The notes under the pieces were generated by a model. It was given only the letters and a program-made list of their open reading frames with translations. It ran no database searches and was not told where the DNA came from. Both the position numbers and the translations under genes were made by a program. 64,000 nucleotides of DNA from Diphasiastrum complanatum. Taxonomy: Eukaryota; Streptophyta; Lycopodiopsida; Lycopodiales; Lycopodiaceae. Positions 45,204 to 59,400 of this stretch are shown here, piece by piece; position 1 is the stretch's first letter; each line of letters opens with the position of its first letter. The stretch spans positions 21,637,784-21,701,783 of the forward strand of contig CM055100.1 of NCBI GenBank assembly GCA_029204225.1. Direction: 5' to 3'.

Positions 45204-46897
45204 CTAATTATAATTAGATCCACCTAAGTCGTCCTCGCCCTGGCCATTGACGTCGCAAACAGACTCATGTGACTGCGATGCATGGCTGTGATATCTGCAT
45301 CCAATGAAGATTATTCAGTTATCTGAGAAATGTGAAGAGAGTGAAAGTCAGACTACATGAATGTAGTGAAGTTAAACTGTATCTTGGAGTCTAGAATATA
45401 TATCTGACTCAAGGCACAAGGAAGATTTGAAGTTTGTAAAGAGAGGATTCTCCAAAAATCTAGATCGTGTCAAACAACAATGGGAGGCTGCCAAGAAACT
45501 ACAGGAGACTTTAGGGACCTTCTAACCTTGGAAGTGGTAGCCAAGGTTCTTCCATGGACATCGTTATAACCCTGTCAAATGGCTCCAATATTCTATCCTA
45601 AAACTGGACTACATGCAATTGAAGATCCATGTAGAGGACTTAAGTTAAACAAATTATATATATTGATACATAAATGTTCGAATTACAAATATATATCAGA
45701 ATGAAATGCCTAATTATTAGATCCAGCTAAATCGTTCCCGTCTTAGTGATTGTAATTTAATTTAAACAAGTACACAAATAAAATTTGAATTACAACAATA
45801 TCAAATTCAACTTTTGGGTGGGAAGACTTACGAAATGGGCATGAAAAGAACCTTGGCCACCACTGCCCAGGTGTGAGGGCCCAGCCATCTCCATTCACTT
45901 CTTAGCTGTCTCGCTTTGTTGCTTAAAACGATCTAGATTTTCTCAAAATTCTTTCTCTGCAAACTTCCAATGGTCCTTGTGTACGTTGTATGGCCTAGAT
46001 TTGCCAACTCTCGCAACATTTCGGATCTCTGATTTGAGGTGGCTCATCACGCTTCCCATGCATTTTCCCATCCATATTCGATCAAATTCTAAATCAGAGG
46101 AGAGGACTGGAAATTCTCTATGCAATTGGTCAATGACATAATTATTTTTCTCATTGTTTGCACCATTCCTTGAAAATGTCTCTGTTGAAGACCACATGCG
46201 TGAGTTGTCTCATGCGAGTGATGACGCGACCATCGTGGTCATCCTCCACTATGTGCTTCTCCGCATCTATGTCATAGGATGGCAAGACATCAACTAATGG
46301 AGAGGTGGCAAAGGGAGTGTTGAGAGGAGTGGGAGAGTTGACTACGAATGACTGGGGAGAAGTTTGAAGGCGATCATGAGAAGAGTGGCGAAGGGTATGA
46401 AGAGGAGAAGGTTGGGGAAGAGTTGGAGCGGGAATATAACCAAAAAGGAGTTTGAATGGGAGAAAAAATGGTTGGAGTGGCCTGGCAAGAGGGATCAGGG
46501 TGCCATGGAGATCCATAGGGGGTGTGGGTACCAAAGAAGAAAAAATACGAGGAGAGAGTGTGGGGATGTGGGGATAATCAAAGTATCACGTGCCATTTGT
46601 GTTGCTTCTTGAGTCCTACAACGAGGCATACTAGATGGATGTGCTGGACTCGAGGCCACATGAAACATGACATCATCGCCTTCACCGCCACAACAATAGC
46701 TGCCATTGAGGTGAATTCTCCTACGATCGCTCTTTTTTCAGCCCAGAATGTCGGGAAGAGGCATTGGCATTAGAGTGCACGGGGGAGGGACTCTCGTCGG
46801 ATAGACCCTCGTGAAAGGGGGAAACACCTCAGGCAAAGGGTTGTGGGGACTAGATCTCCTCAAAACAAGAAGATGTGGACAACCTACATGAACTCCT
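45204..46897 (-). pseudogene. Unit U2: Transposase_24/En-Spm-like gene, main part
   Basis: After Copia 3 is removed this continues from the exon at 52564-52757. Reading leftward: a Pro/Ser-rich stretch, LPSYDIDAEKHIVEDDHDGR, VITRMRQLTHVVFNRDIFKE, a frameshift near 46160, NYVIDQLHREFPVLSSDLEF, WMGKCMGSVMSHLKSEIRNV, and an exon end with donor GTAAGTCTTCCC at about 45830. A C-terminal exon (45290-45204) reads SVCDVNGQGEDDLGG. The order W...(K)...SHLKSEIR...QQ...HLGSGGQG resembles plant Ptta/En/Spm transposase proteins (PF03004-type). Which reaction step it serves is not known to me. Frameshifted, so probably dead. Confidence 0.5.
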
Positions 46898-47170
46898 AGT
46901 TAGAATTAAAGTAGAATCATTATGCTATTGTATTGTGGGTCCTATCAATCGATAAGGATCAGTTGGCCTCGCCACGAGGCAAGTCGACGGGACACGCATC
47001 CTGTCAACGGCAACCTGGGTCATGCATTGGTTGCCTGAGTGAACAACTATATGGACAATGTAATTTCATTTTGAGAAATACAGTTGCTATGTGAGCTTGT
47101 TGTGGAGAGTGTTTTCTGTCTGTGTTACTATGTAGCATGATCTGTGTTCCTGTTCAAGCAAATTGTAAGT
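46898..47170 (+). repeat. Copia 3 5' LTR
   Basis: Begins AGTTAGAATTAAAG and ends TTGTAAGT if the CTCCT duplication is taken as the target site, so the ends are not TG...CA. About 20 differences from the 3' LTR by eye. Confidence 0.75.
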
Positions 47171-47183
47171 TGGTATCAGAGCC
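47171..47183 (+). other. Copia 3 primer binding site
   Basis: TGGTATCAGAGCC, perfect complement to initiator tRNA-Met, directly after the LTR. The leader from 47184 to 48495 (1.3 kb) shows no recognisable gene. Confidence 0.9.
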
Positions 47184-48495
47184 GTACAGAGAGTGTACAC
47201 AGTACAACATTGTCGTTGAAGAGAGCTTCGGGAGAACTCCCTTCTGAGAGTTCTGGGTATAGGCGGGTTGAAGAAAGAAGGAGAAGCACTGGTGCAGAGA
47301 GTTTAGCACACAAAAGCTTGGTGAGCTTGAGACTGTGTGAGGATTCAGAGACAAGATTTGTTGGCTGAATCAGAACCTCAGCAAACGGAATTTTGAAATT
47401 CCGAAGGAAGGCTATTTGGTGTTTGCAGTTAGTGTGCACTCAATCGGACACCGTTTGACAAACAGATTGAAGCATTAGATTTCCAGCAGTAGGGCGACCT
47501 CAGAGCAAGAGATTAGGCCTGTCAGAACACTATGAATAGGAAGCCAAGAATAAATTTGTGTAAAAAAACCCTGGTTTGGGGTTTGGGAGCACAAAATCAG
47601 AAATTTCTCTCCATTCTAAATCGTTTTAGAAGCTGTGAGAATCCAGAGGAGGGCGTCCTGATCAGTTCTAAAAGATCTGAAGTGGCTATGGACAGCCGCG
47701 GTTCATCCGTGGATCCATAAGCATTCAAATGAGGCCACCATAGCTGGTAAGGACAGAAGAAGGAAAAGAGAAGATAGGAGGAAGTCGTGAGAGAGCGAGC
47801 AGCTTGCACGCGCCCAATGCGATGGACAGTGTAGCGCTCCAGAGGGATTTTGTGCTTACAAGTGTGAAGCTTGATGCTCAAAATGGTTCATAGCCATTAG
47901 ATCTTCTCCACATAAAATCAATGGTAGGGATTTCACGGATCAAGAGTGATGTGGATCATCAGATCATGGAAAACCATTGGATTTAATGTGAAATGGCCAT
48001 GAAATGGCCTGAAAGGCAAAATGGCCTTCAATTGCATTAAAAATCTTCACTCTAAAAGCTAGTGAAGGGGCCCGTCTGGTTAAATTCAATTTGAAGAGCA
48101 GGATTTCTTCAAAAGGAAAAAACAGTTCAAAAACAAGGAAAATCCCTATTTTTGGGTCCTTTGCCCATTTTCACCCAAACAAAAGGCTATAACCTCCAAA
48201 CAAAGGGCATCCGGACTGTATCTGCAAGTACGGTACAGCAAAATAGAGTGATTGCAGCAGAGAAAGTGTTCGAGTGCACCAAAAGTGATTTCACCATTCC
48301 ATTGGACGCGCAGTTGGGAGTTGACAACCGAGTGCATTTCAGAAGGCAACGCCGATTTGGCTTTCAAATTGGTGGAAAAGTGGCGAGTGGCTTGTTAAGG
48401 AAAAAAGTGTAGGTAATTATTTTCAACTTCTGACATCACAGTTGGCCTCAACATATTGCTTTTAGCCTACAACAAAAGTTTCAAGTAGTTTTGCG

Positions 48496-49310
48496 ATGAC
48501 AAACATGGGAGAGTCCATTTTGAGTGAAAGTAGCAAATTGGACGGGATTTCCAACTATGCGGTGTGGAAATTCAAAATGAAAAACATACGGATGGAGAAA
48601 GACATGTGGGAAGTCATCACAAGTGATGAGAGAAGGCCGCCAAATGAAGCAGAATTCAAAGTGTTCGACAAAAAGATGAGGAAAGCTTTGACCTTCATTA
48701 ACTTGTCAGTGAAGGATCACATCATTACCCACATTTGTGATGCTATTACACCCAGATAGGCATGGGATGTGCTAAAGGAGCAGTTCGAGACGTCAAATCT
48801 GTCTAGAATCATGTTTCTGAAGTCAAAGCTGAATAGTGCCCAAATGGAACAAGGAGAGCACATTCAGACGTACATGACCATAATCAAGACAATGAGGGAT
48901 GAACTGCATTCTATTGGTGAGCGCATACGTGATGTGGAGCTGGTGCACAATGCATTGTGTAGCATTGCAGAACCCTATCAGATGTTTGTGAGTGGAATAG
49001 CATCAAGAGAAAGATTGCCAACCTTTGACAAGCTCATAGGAATCTTGATGCAGGAAGAGCAACGGCGAGAAATGGTGAAAGTAGATGTCAAAATACTGAC
49101 GATCAGGCACTTGCAACACGCCAAAAACAAGGCAAGGGCAAGGTCAAGAAAAAGGTTAAACAACAATTTGCCAAGGAGGATGAGGGATCTTCTAGTAAGA
49201 CCAAGAAGAAGGGCAAGTGCTTCCATTGTGGTAAAAAGGGCCATTGGAAGAGTGAATGTCACAAATCCTGGCAAAACAAGGCAAGGGGAAACCAAAGCAA
49301 GCTGGTAACC
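48496..49310 (+). pseudogene. Copia 3 gag with zinc knuckle
   Basis: ATG 48496 opens MTNMGESILSESSKLDGISN and YAVWKFKMKNIRMEKDMWEV. A TAG at 48757-48759 (before AWDVLKEQFET) and a frameshift near 49095 break it; the knuckle CFHCGKKGHWKSEC near 49220-49260 lies in the shifted frame. Confidence 0.85.
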
Positions 49311-51050
49311 TTGTCGATGAGGGTGAGATTGAAGACTCTAGCATCTTCATATCTGCATTGTCATCTAATCAAGATGATCAAGCGTGGTATATTGACTCGG
49401 GAGCCACAAGACACATGACACGTAACAAGAATTGGTTCAGTATCTTGAAAGTGTTGGATAATGGAATGTCCGTTTCACAAGAAAATGGTGATGTGTGCAA
49501 GATCAAGGGGAAAGGCACCATTTCAATCCAACTACCTAATGACAAAATCAGGATGATCAGGGAGGTACTTTACGTACCAGGTTTGAAAAAAAATCTACTT
49601 TCTATTGGAGTCATTACTGATCAAAAGTTGAAAGTAGAATTTGCCCATGATCGTTGCTTTGTGAAGGATGTGAACCAAAAGTTCAAAGTTATTGCGGATG
49701 AAGTAAGGGAGCCCAATACAAGATTGTACAGGTTGAATGCTACAATCAAGGGGCCACATGGACTCGTATCGTCCATTCCATCGCAAACTGAGTTGTGGCA
49801 TAAGAGGCTTGGTCACTTGAACTTAGGAAGCCTCAGTTTGATGAGGAAATTGGAGATGGTAACATGATTGCCTACCATAGAAGACCACTTGAAATTGATG
49901 TGCGAATCATGTGTATATGGGAAGCAGCATCGAGAGAAGTTCAATAAAGGTGGTGTTTCAAGAGCAAAGAACATCCTGGATTAAATCCACACAGATTTAT
50001 GCGGCCCTATGAGGACCATGTCCTTAGGTATAGCCTTCTATTTTATGACCTTTATTGATGATATGTCACGTAAGACGTGTATCTACTTCTTGAACAATAA
50101 ATCGGATGCATTTGACAATTTCAAGAGCTTCAAAGCATTGGTCAAAACTTAGACATGTAGGAAGATCAAAGTCCTAAGATCAGATAGTGGAGGTGAGTAC
50201 AAGTCTAATGACTTCAATGATCTTTGTGATCAATGTGAGATTAAAAGACAATTTACGCAAGCTCATACTCCTGCTCTCAATGGTGTAGCTGAGCGCAAGA
50301 ATTGTACGATTGTGGAAAGTGCCAGATCTATGCTAGCTGAGATGAAACTACCAAAAGATTTTTGGTCAAAAGCATGCAGTACGGCAGTCTATTTTCAAAA
50401 TAGAAGTCCTACCATTTCCATACCAAAGATAACACCTGAAGAAGCATTCACGAAGAAGAAGCCAAAGGTGAACCACTTGTGAATCTTTGGATGTAAGGCC
50501 TTCGTACACATTCCTAAGGAAGAGAGACGTAAACTTGATGTAAAAGCTATCAAGTATATATTCCTAGGATATGATGATCGCGTGAAGGGCTATAGATGTT
50601 TTGATCCAGTAGAGAACAAAATCCATGTAAGTCGTGATGTTATCTTTGATGAATCCAAGATGTATGAAGACAAGGATGCTAAGAAGATAGACACATCCAG
50701 TGGAAAAGATGGTATAGTGAGGATACCTCCTGATGAAGATCCATTCATTGACCTTCCAAGTGATGAACATGAGGATACATCTCAAGAAACTACTACTCAA
50801 CCTCTAGAGACAGGTTGGAGAGGTAGAGATGAACCTTTTGGTGCAAGAAGAATTGAAGTTGTAGGTTACAAACACAAGGAGAAGGATGTACCGTGGGATA
50901 CATCTTCACCAGGAAACCGATCACCTGACAGGAAGCTCCCTAACTGGTTTGAGAGATTGTTGGAGAGCCGCGACATGGATGACTTTCCAGGATCATCTAG
51001 CCAGGGAGAGCTACGAAGATCAACAAGAGAGAAGACACAACCTTAAAGGT
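49311..51050 (+). pseudogene. Copia 3 protease and integrase
   Basis: Protease WYIDSGATRHMTRNKNWF (about 49386) has an intact DSGA. GAG-pre-integrase LWHKRLGHLNLGSLSLM and CESCVYGKQHREKF flank a TGA at about 49865. The integrase core has HTDLCGPM, FMTFIDDMSRK, RSDSGGEY and NGVAERKN, so D,D,E are all visible, but TAA (about 49982), TAG (about 50152) and TGA (about 50481) interrupt it. The tail continues to 51046 (GYRCFDPVENKIHVSRDVIF). Confidence 0.88.
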
Positions 51051-52200
51051 ATGAAGCAAATTATGCTCCCTTATCTAGCATTATTCAAAGCAAAGAACCT
51101 TCGACTTATGGTGAAGCGAAGAATGATAACATTTGGGTCAAGGCAATGGGAGAGAAAATGGAGTCAATTGCTAAGCAGAGCACATGGAACTTAGTAGGAC
51201 CACCAGTTGGCAAGAAACCCATTGGTTGCAAATGGGTATACAGGACTAAGTAGCATGTAGATGGAAGTATAGCAATGCACAAGGTAAGATTGGTGATCAA
51301 AGGGTATGCACAAAGTAAAGGCATTGACTATGAGGAGATCTATGCGCCAGTATGTAGGTGGAGTACTCTATGTCTATTTGTTGTTTTTTCTAAATGGTGA
51401 GTTAGAAGAAGAGGTGTTCATTGATCAACCTGAAGGCTTTGTAGCGAAAGGACAGGAAAATAAAGTATGGCCCTTGAAGAAAGTGCTTTATGGTCTTAAA
51501 CAGGCACCACATGTGTGGTATAGCAGGATTGATGCCTACTTTTGTTCAAAGGGGATGGTGAGAACACATTCTGATCCAAATCTATATGTCTTATGCTTTG
51601 ATGGTATGGTTGCTTTGATTACTCTTTATGTTGATAACTTGATTATTATGGGAAATAATCAAGAGATGATAGACATGATCAAGAAAGACCTCATGGAACA
51701 ATACGAGATGACAGATCTCAGCCTGATGCATTATTGCCTTGGAGTAGAGGTGTGGCAAAAAGGACACGAAGTGGGTTTAACACAGGTGAAGTAGATGCAA
51801 ACCAGTGAATACTCCTATTGAACTAGGAAGCATGAGGATTTACATGAGTTGTGTGGCTATGTGGATGCGGATTGGGGAGGTGACTATGATGATCGTAGAT
51901 CCACCATAGGGTATGTATTCCAGCTTTGTGGCAGCTGTTTTTCCTAGTCTAGTAAGAAACAAAGTACAATAGCTCTTTCCACCACAGAAGCAGAATATAA
52001 GGCAATGTGTAGTGCAGCACAAGAAGCTATATGGTTGAGACAAATCTTGGAATAAGTTGGCATGAAGCCAAAAAAATCCCACAACGTTACATAGCGACAG
52101 TCAGAGTGGCATTCAATTAGCAAAGAGTCCAATGTTCCATGCGAGAACCAAACACGTTGAGATTCAATATCACTTTATTTGTTGGAGAAAAGTTTGATAA
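51051..52200 (+). pseudogene. Copia 3 reverse transcriptase and RNase H (motif A deleted, YVDD to YVDN)
   Basis: IGCKWVYRTK, TAG, then RLVIKGYAQSKGIDYEEIYA is followed by unrelated residues and FLNGELEEEVFIDQPEGFVA, so about 30 residues including the motif A aspartate (normally QMDVKTAFLNG) are lost. The catalytic box at 51627-51638 reads YVDN. RNase H is readable with stops ([48 protein letters not shown] in shifted frames). Confidence 0.88.
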
Positions 52201-52277
52201 GTTTAGATCAAAGCTTTCTGTACTTAAAGTTTGTTGATTTTAAAGCTATGTATATGACTATAAAAAGTAGACTCTAC

Positions 52278-52563
52278 TTTAAGGGAAAGAGTTAAAATTC
52301 AAGTAGAATCATTGTGCTATTGTACTGTGGGTCCTATCAGTCGATAAGGATCAGTTGGCCTCGCCACGAGGCAAGTCGATGGGACACGCATCCCGTCAAT
52401 GACAACCTGGGTCATGCATCAGTTGCCTGAGTGAACAACTATATGTACAGTGTAATTTCAATTTGAAAAATATAGTTGCTATGTGAGCTTGCTGTGAAGA
52501 GTGTTTTCTGTCTGTGTTACTGTGTAGCATGATCTGTGTTTTTGTTTGAAGCAAATTCTAAGT
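52278..52563 (+). repeat. Copia 3 polypurine tract and 3' LTR
   Basis: TTTAAGGGAAAG precedes the LTR, which runs from about 52290 to 52563 (274 bp) and is followed by CTCCT. Confidence 0.8.
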
Positions 52564-52757
52564 CTCCTTGCATCCCAAAGAGCTCGTAGTCTCTCCATGA
52601 TCATGGCACACGAGGGAGACATCCCATCCATATAACTGAGGACCTCATCGTCACTCATGGATGAGAAATGAGACGACCTGCAACTACGGTCAGATCCGTG
52701 ACTTGGAGATGTGTCATGAGACATTGAGGATACGATTGGAATAATCTCTGCAAGCAA
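52564..52757 (-). pseudogene. Unit U2: 5' exon of the transposase-like gene, cut off by Copia 3
   Basis: Preceded by an acceptor-like TTGCTTGCAG (plus 52753). Reads SSMSHDTSPSHGSDRSCRSS, MSDDEVLSYMDGMSPS and MERLRALWDARR, matching the U3 exon (MSDNGSPSQRSGHSRGSCR, LISYLDWSPSSQQDRVLQQL). The reading stops at the Copia 3 target site CTCCT (52564-52568) and resumes on the far side at 46897. Confidence 0.6.
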
Positions 52758-52995
52758 TAAAATATATTTTTAGAACATACAACCATGTAGAGTTAATTAG
52801 TGCAAGAACTAAATTCAAATATATGACTTAAAAGTTTAGGGTAGAACAAAAAAAATGATTCTTTGCATGCAACCATAGTTGAATATATCACAGTACACCA
52901 CAATAATCACACATTAACCACAATAATTACACTTTATAATAATAAATTAAACATTTCTACATGGTTTTAGGGCCAAATACATTTCAATTCAATGA

Positions 52996-54600
52996 CTAGT
53001 CAAGGTTCAAGATTATGCCTTGCCTCTCCAATAACTCAAGTACTGCCTGCGTACCGTGGGAATATGCATACATGTACTCGTCATGTGTGGGAGAATGTCC
53101 CACAGTAGATCGTTGCAAAAACATTTCAAATTTTGATCATATAAAGAGAACATTTTATTCCAATGTGTCTTACAAAAAAATTCCAAGAGCAAAAAAAAAA
53201 AAACAATCAATAGGCAAATTACACAAATGGGTATAGGAGGGTAGACTTACAAAGTGGGCTCGAAAATATCCCTCGCCACCATTGCCCAAGTGAAGGCCCA
53301 ATGGTCTCTAGTCGACTCTGGCTATCTCTCGTTGTTGTTTGAAGCGTTTTGAATCATCTCGATACCCTTTCTTCGCATGTTTTCGGTCCTCTTTCTCCAC
53401 ATGGGAAGGCTTGCCTATCTCAGCTTTCGCTACAGCTCAGATCTCCGATTTGCGGTGGCTCATCACAGCTCCCATGAGGCTCCTCATCCATTTCCGTGCG
53501 AATTCCATGTCCTGGGATGGGACAGGGAACTGACTACGCATCTAGTCAATGATGTGATTTTTGCATTCATCGTTGACATCACGCCAGTCATGAAAAATGT
53601 CTCTAGGAAAGTGGATATACATGAGCTCTCTCATGCGTGTGATGACCCTCTTACCATTGTTATTCTCGATGATGTGACCATCCCTGTCTATGTCATACGA
53701 CGGCAGGATGGTAGCTGGTGGCGATGTGGCCATGGGAGTGTCTAAGGGGCTGGCCTCCGATATGGGAGATGTGGCCCCCAGAGTGTTTGTGGGGGGTGGC
53801 CTCAAGTGTGGGAGATGCCCTACCGATGGGAGAATAATAATGTTGTAGGGTGTACATAGTGTATTGGGGGGAAATAGGGAAGGGGGGTGAACCGAGGGGA
53901 GAATAGCCAATGGGGGACGTCGGGATGGGAGAATAGATAGGGGGAGACTAGGGGAGTGGGCTGAAAAGCCCATGGTGAAACGTGACCCCACGGAGTATAG
54001 CCGGAAGGATAAAACTCAATAGCAATGGGTCCAGAGGGAGGGAAAATGTGAGTGAAAGTGGGCGTGTTGGAAATCTGAGGTGTGACAGATGCAGGAGTCT
54101 CGGTATCGTGTGACGTGCGTGTTGTTTCTCGGGACAGTGTATCTCAAAGTAGGGACCCTCCACGATGAGATGTGCTATGTTGACGTGCAGACTCATGACC
54201 ACATTGGAGATATTAGGGTCATCGCCACATCCTCCACAACAGGAGACACCGAGACGGCTCCTCCTCCTCTCCTGAGAGTATCAGGAGGAAGCACTGGTAG
54301 TAGCGCCATGGGTGGGGGTGCACGACCCTCGTCAGAGTAACCCTCACAGGTTGGAAAAACATGCGACTGGTCTACATGAGAAGTCGAGTGAATCTCCTCG
54401 GTTGATGACGTGTACTCAACCAATTGAGAGAGAAGCTATGAGCCTCACGTCGAGCCCTCAATTGTTGTAAGACCCTATCCTGCTGCGAGGAAGGCGACCA
54501 ATCAAGGTAGCTAATGAGATCACTCTTTCTCATAGAAAAAAGACGGCATGACCCGCGACTATGGCCTGACCTCTGACTAGGGGATCCATTATCTGACATA
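52996..54600 (-). pseudogene. Unit U3: tandem copy of the Transposase_24/En-Spm-like gene
   Basis: ATG at 54600 (MSDNGSPSQRSGHSRGSCR). A long frameshifted Pro/Ser-rich middle follows. ORF 53991-53542 then carries LPSYDIDRDGHIIENNNGKR, VITRMRELMYIHFPRDIFHD and VNDECKNHIID-stop, and beyond it FPVPSQDMEFARKWMRSLMG, AVMSHRKSEI and HLGNGGEGYFRAHF, where the exon ends at donor GTAAGTCTACCC (about 53255). A last exon at about 53117-52996 reads SPTHDEYMYAYSHGTQAVLE then LLERQGIILNLD and stop. It is the most complete copy and defines the exon structure; stops and frameshifts mark it as decayed. Confidence 0.55.
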
Positions 54601-54676
54601 ATGGGTGCAATAGAATAAGAGGGCTAAATACTGCAAAAGGGGAGTCTTAAAAATAGAAAAAAAAAACGTCACCATG

Positions 54677-56409
<1,733 letters not shown>

Positions 56410-59400
56410 CTATGCTCAGCATAGTATTACAAAGGTTTAGTTTATTTAAAAGGACAAAGATCTTATGCTTAGCATAACATAGAACAATATTTTGTCGCGA
56501 CAATCTCAAGAGAAAAGTTTAATTTCTTTTTAATTCTATGCTGAGTAAGAAAAATTCTTTTATTTGACAGGTAATGGCTATGCTTAGCATATAAACCTTC
56601 CTTGCCTCCGAGTCTTATGTTGAGCATAAGACATCTTCAATCTTTAAGTAGTTATGTTATATTTAGCATAAGATATTCTTTTAGTCTCTCCTGACTTCTA
56701 TGCTGACTATAGCGTGCCTTCTCACTCAACGTGTTTATGTTATGCTGGGCATAGGACGTGGGCGAGGAGATCCTATGCCCAGCAGCATAACATAAACATG
56801 TTTAGTGAGAAGGCATGTTATGGTCAAACTAAGAGAATATCTTATGTTGACCATAACATAACCACTTAAAGATTGAAGATGTCTTGTGCTCAACATAAGA
56901 CTCGAGGGCGAGGAAGGAAGGTTTATATGCTGAACATAGCCAATACTTGCAAAATAATAGAATTTTCTTTGCTCAGTATAGAAATACTTTTTTTTTGTGG
57001 CTTGGACTTAAAAATGTTTAAAAGTCCTAAAAAAAAACTAAACAAAAATGTTACTTTTTGACCAAATTTTTTGGTAAATATTTTTCAATCAAACACGAAT
57101 TTCAAAGGATTTCTTTAATAAAATTCTAAAAAAATACCAATAATAACTATATTTTGCAGACTTAGAGTGAAATTTTTGTGAAATTAAGAATGTCAAAGAT
57201 TTTCTTTCGGATGTCAGACCGGTTCTTTGAAGATTTAAAAGAAACATGTTTTATTTTACAAAAGGTGTACATAACATTAAACTTGATGAACTTTTAATCC
57301 ATGTTGAGAAGAGTGAAAGAGGAGATTGCTCATTTCATTTGCAAGGTAGAGTCCTTGTCGAGACGAAGCCGTCAGAATGTATTTTGACAAAGCTCTTGTG
57401 ACATTGGTATGAACACATTAAAAGGAATCATTATAAAGTTTTACACAGAGTAAATTAGGTATTATATTATTTGATAAAATAATAATTGCAATCTATGCTG
57501 AGCAAAGATTACTTTATGAACACTCGAAATTCTCTAATATTATTCTTCTGTTTTCTTTTATGTGCAAAAAAAATGATCCAATCTATTCTTCTCGTAGTAC
57601 AAAGTCATTGGCGATGGCATGTGGCAACTTAGCTTTTTCTACTTCACGTACTGAATCCGCAACCGAGAAACCAAAGTCTAGAAACAAATACATGGCCAAG
57701 CAACCAACAGTACAAAGTTTAAAAAAAACAGAAGAGTCCACTTTAGTCTTGTTTGGAGCCACTTTCCAACCTTGAAGGATTCATCTGAGATTTCAAAAAT
57801 TAGAGATCAAATTCATAAAACAAAAAAAATTAGAAAAACTATGTTAATTTTGGATATAGACCAGTGCGATCGACCTCCTATTGATCCATCTACTGGAGAT
57901 CGACAAATGGAGGTCTAGGAGCCTAATGACACACATGTACATAGTTTAAAAATTAAATTTAAAGATCATACGCAAGTAATTGTGACGCCTTTTGTTGTTT
58001 GGTAGATCCGGTTGAGTGTAGATATATTTTCAAATTTGATTTTTCTTCATTAGATTCTTATCATTTTTTTGTTTTGGGAAGCATTCATAGCTAAACTTCT
58101 TGTATGGGACCATAACATTGACTAAAACTATAGGATGAAAATGATAGTCATCTACAGGATTAGATTTTTTCACAAATTTTTTTTCAGAGTTTCCAAAATT
58201 GGAGATTTTAACCAGTTGGAGCTGAAAGTACTTTGTGTCCACAAAACAGATCTGCCATTTGATTCTAATAATTCAATGCAGAGCCTGATTAAATATGATA
58301 TATCTTATCAACTAGCATTTCACAATGGTCAGATAATTGCTTTACTATGTTTAACATAGAATGTTTGGTTCAAAAGTGTTTAATTTAGGTAATTGCTTTA
58401 TTATGCTTAGTATAGAGTGTTAGATTAAAAAGTTTTTAAAATTAATAAATGAAATTTACAAAATTTTTAATATCTATCTCCTTAATATTATTTTTCAAGT
58501 GTGGGCTCTTGTAGATAAATTTTTTAACAAATGAAAAAAAATTTAAATAGAGGGCCAGCCAGCTCAAAAAGGTTCAAAATCTAAAAAAATAAGTTGTCAC
58601 CACTCACACATTAAAATCCATACCAACATATGAGTATTTATGAACGAAAAGATATGCAGAGAATAAAATTCTCTGAGCTGGTAATCAGTGTCCTCTTGAG
58701 GGTTGCCGATGGTCAGCTCTCCCTTGTTGAAATGGGCAAGGAATTTCAGAGGTCAGATTTTCTTTTTGTTTTTAAATAACATTTCTTAATACTAATTACA
58801 AATTTTTTTATATTTTTGTGATATTGATCACTAATTTGTTTTCTGATACAAACATAAGTTATTCATGAAAAGTTCAAGAGGCCATGATAACAGGGTTAAA
58901 CTGCAAAGATTTTGAGGAGTGCCAGAGGCTTTATCCTTTGAGCAGTAAAAATGAAGCCCTCACTCCTTTTTTGATATTATTTAGAGATATGATATTCACT
59001 TCACTCATGCTTAGCATAGAAATATATTAATTTTTTATGTTAAACATTCATATCTTATACTAAGCATAGAATTGTATTCTCTAAGTTAGGATCTCAAGCT
59101 TAGCATAGATTTGATTTTTTTAATATTTATTATGTTTATCCTATGCTAAACATAGTTGCATTCTTTATTTTACAGGCTAGTTTAACATTAAAAAAATTTA
59201 ATAATTTATTTGGTACATCTTATGCTAAGCATACTTGCATTCTCTCTTCTTTCAGTTTGTTGAAGACAAAATTGTTGAGGAGGATTCAACCGACATTTCT
59301 CTCAAAATGTGTCGATGATGTGGAAGGAGATTGTAGGGAGATTTCAAAAAATTTTAAAAAAAAAACCTACACTCTTTGCATTGCCAACATCCCCTATGGA

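Larger units (their letters stand above)
46898..52563 (+). mobile_element. Copia 3: full-length but decayed Ty1/copia element
   Basis: Short LTRs (273 and 274 bp), adjacent Met primer site, gag-pol remnants in order and a polypurine tract, flanked by CTCCT on both sides (46893-46897 and 52564-52568). Inserted in plus orientation into the minus-strand transposase-like gene of U2. Confidence 0.88.

Noticed and set aside
47144-48412. Short ORFs in the Copia 3 leader
   Set aside because: They lie between PBS and gag, overlap on both strands and show no motif.
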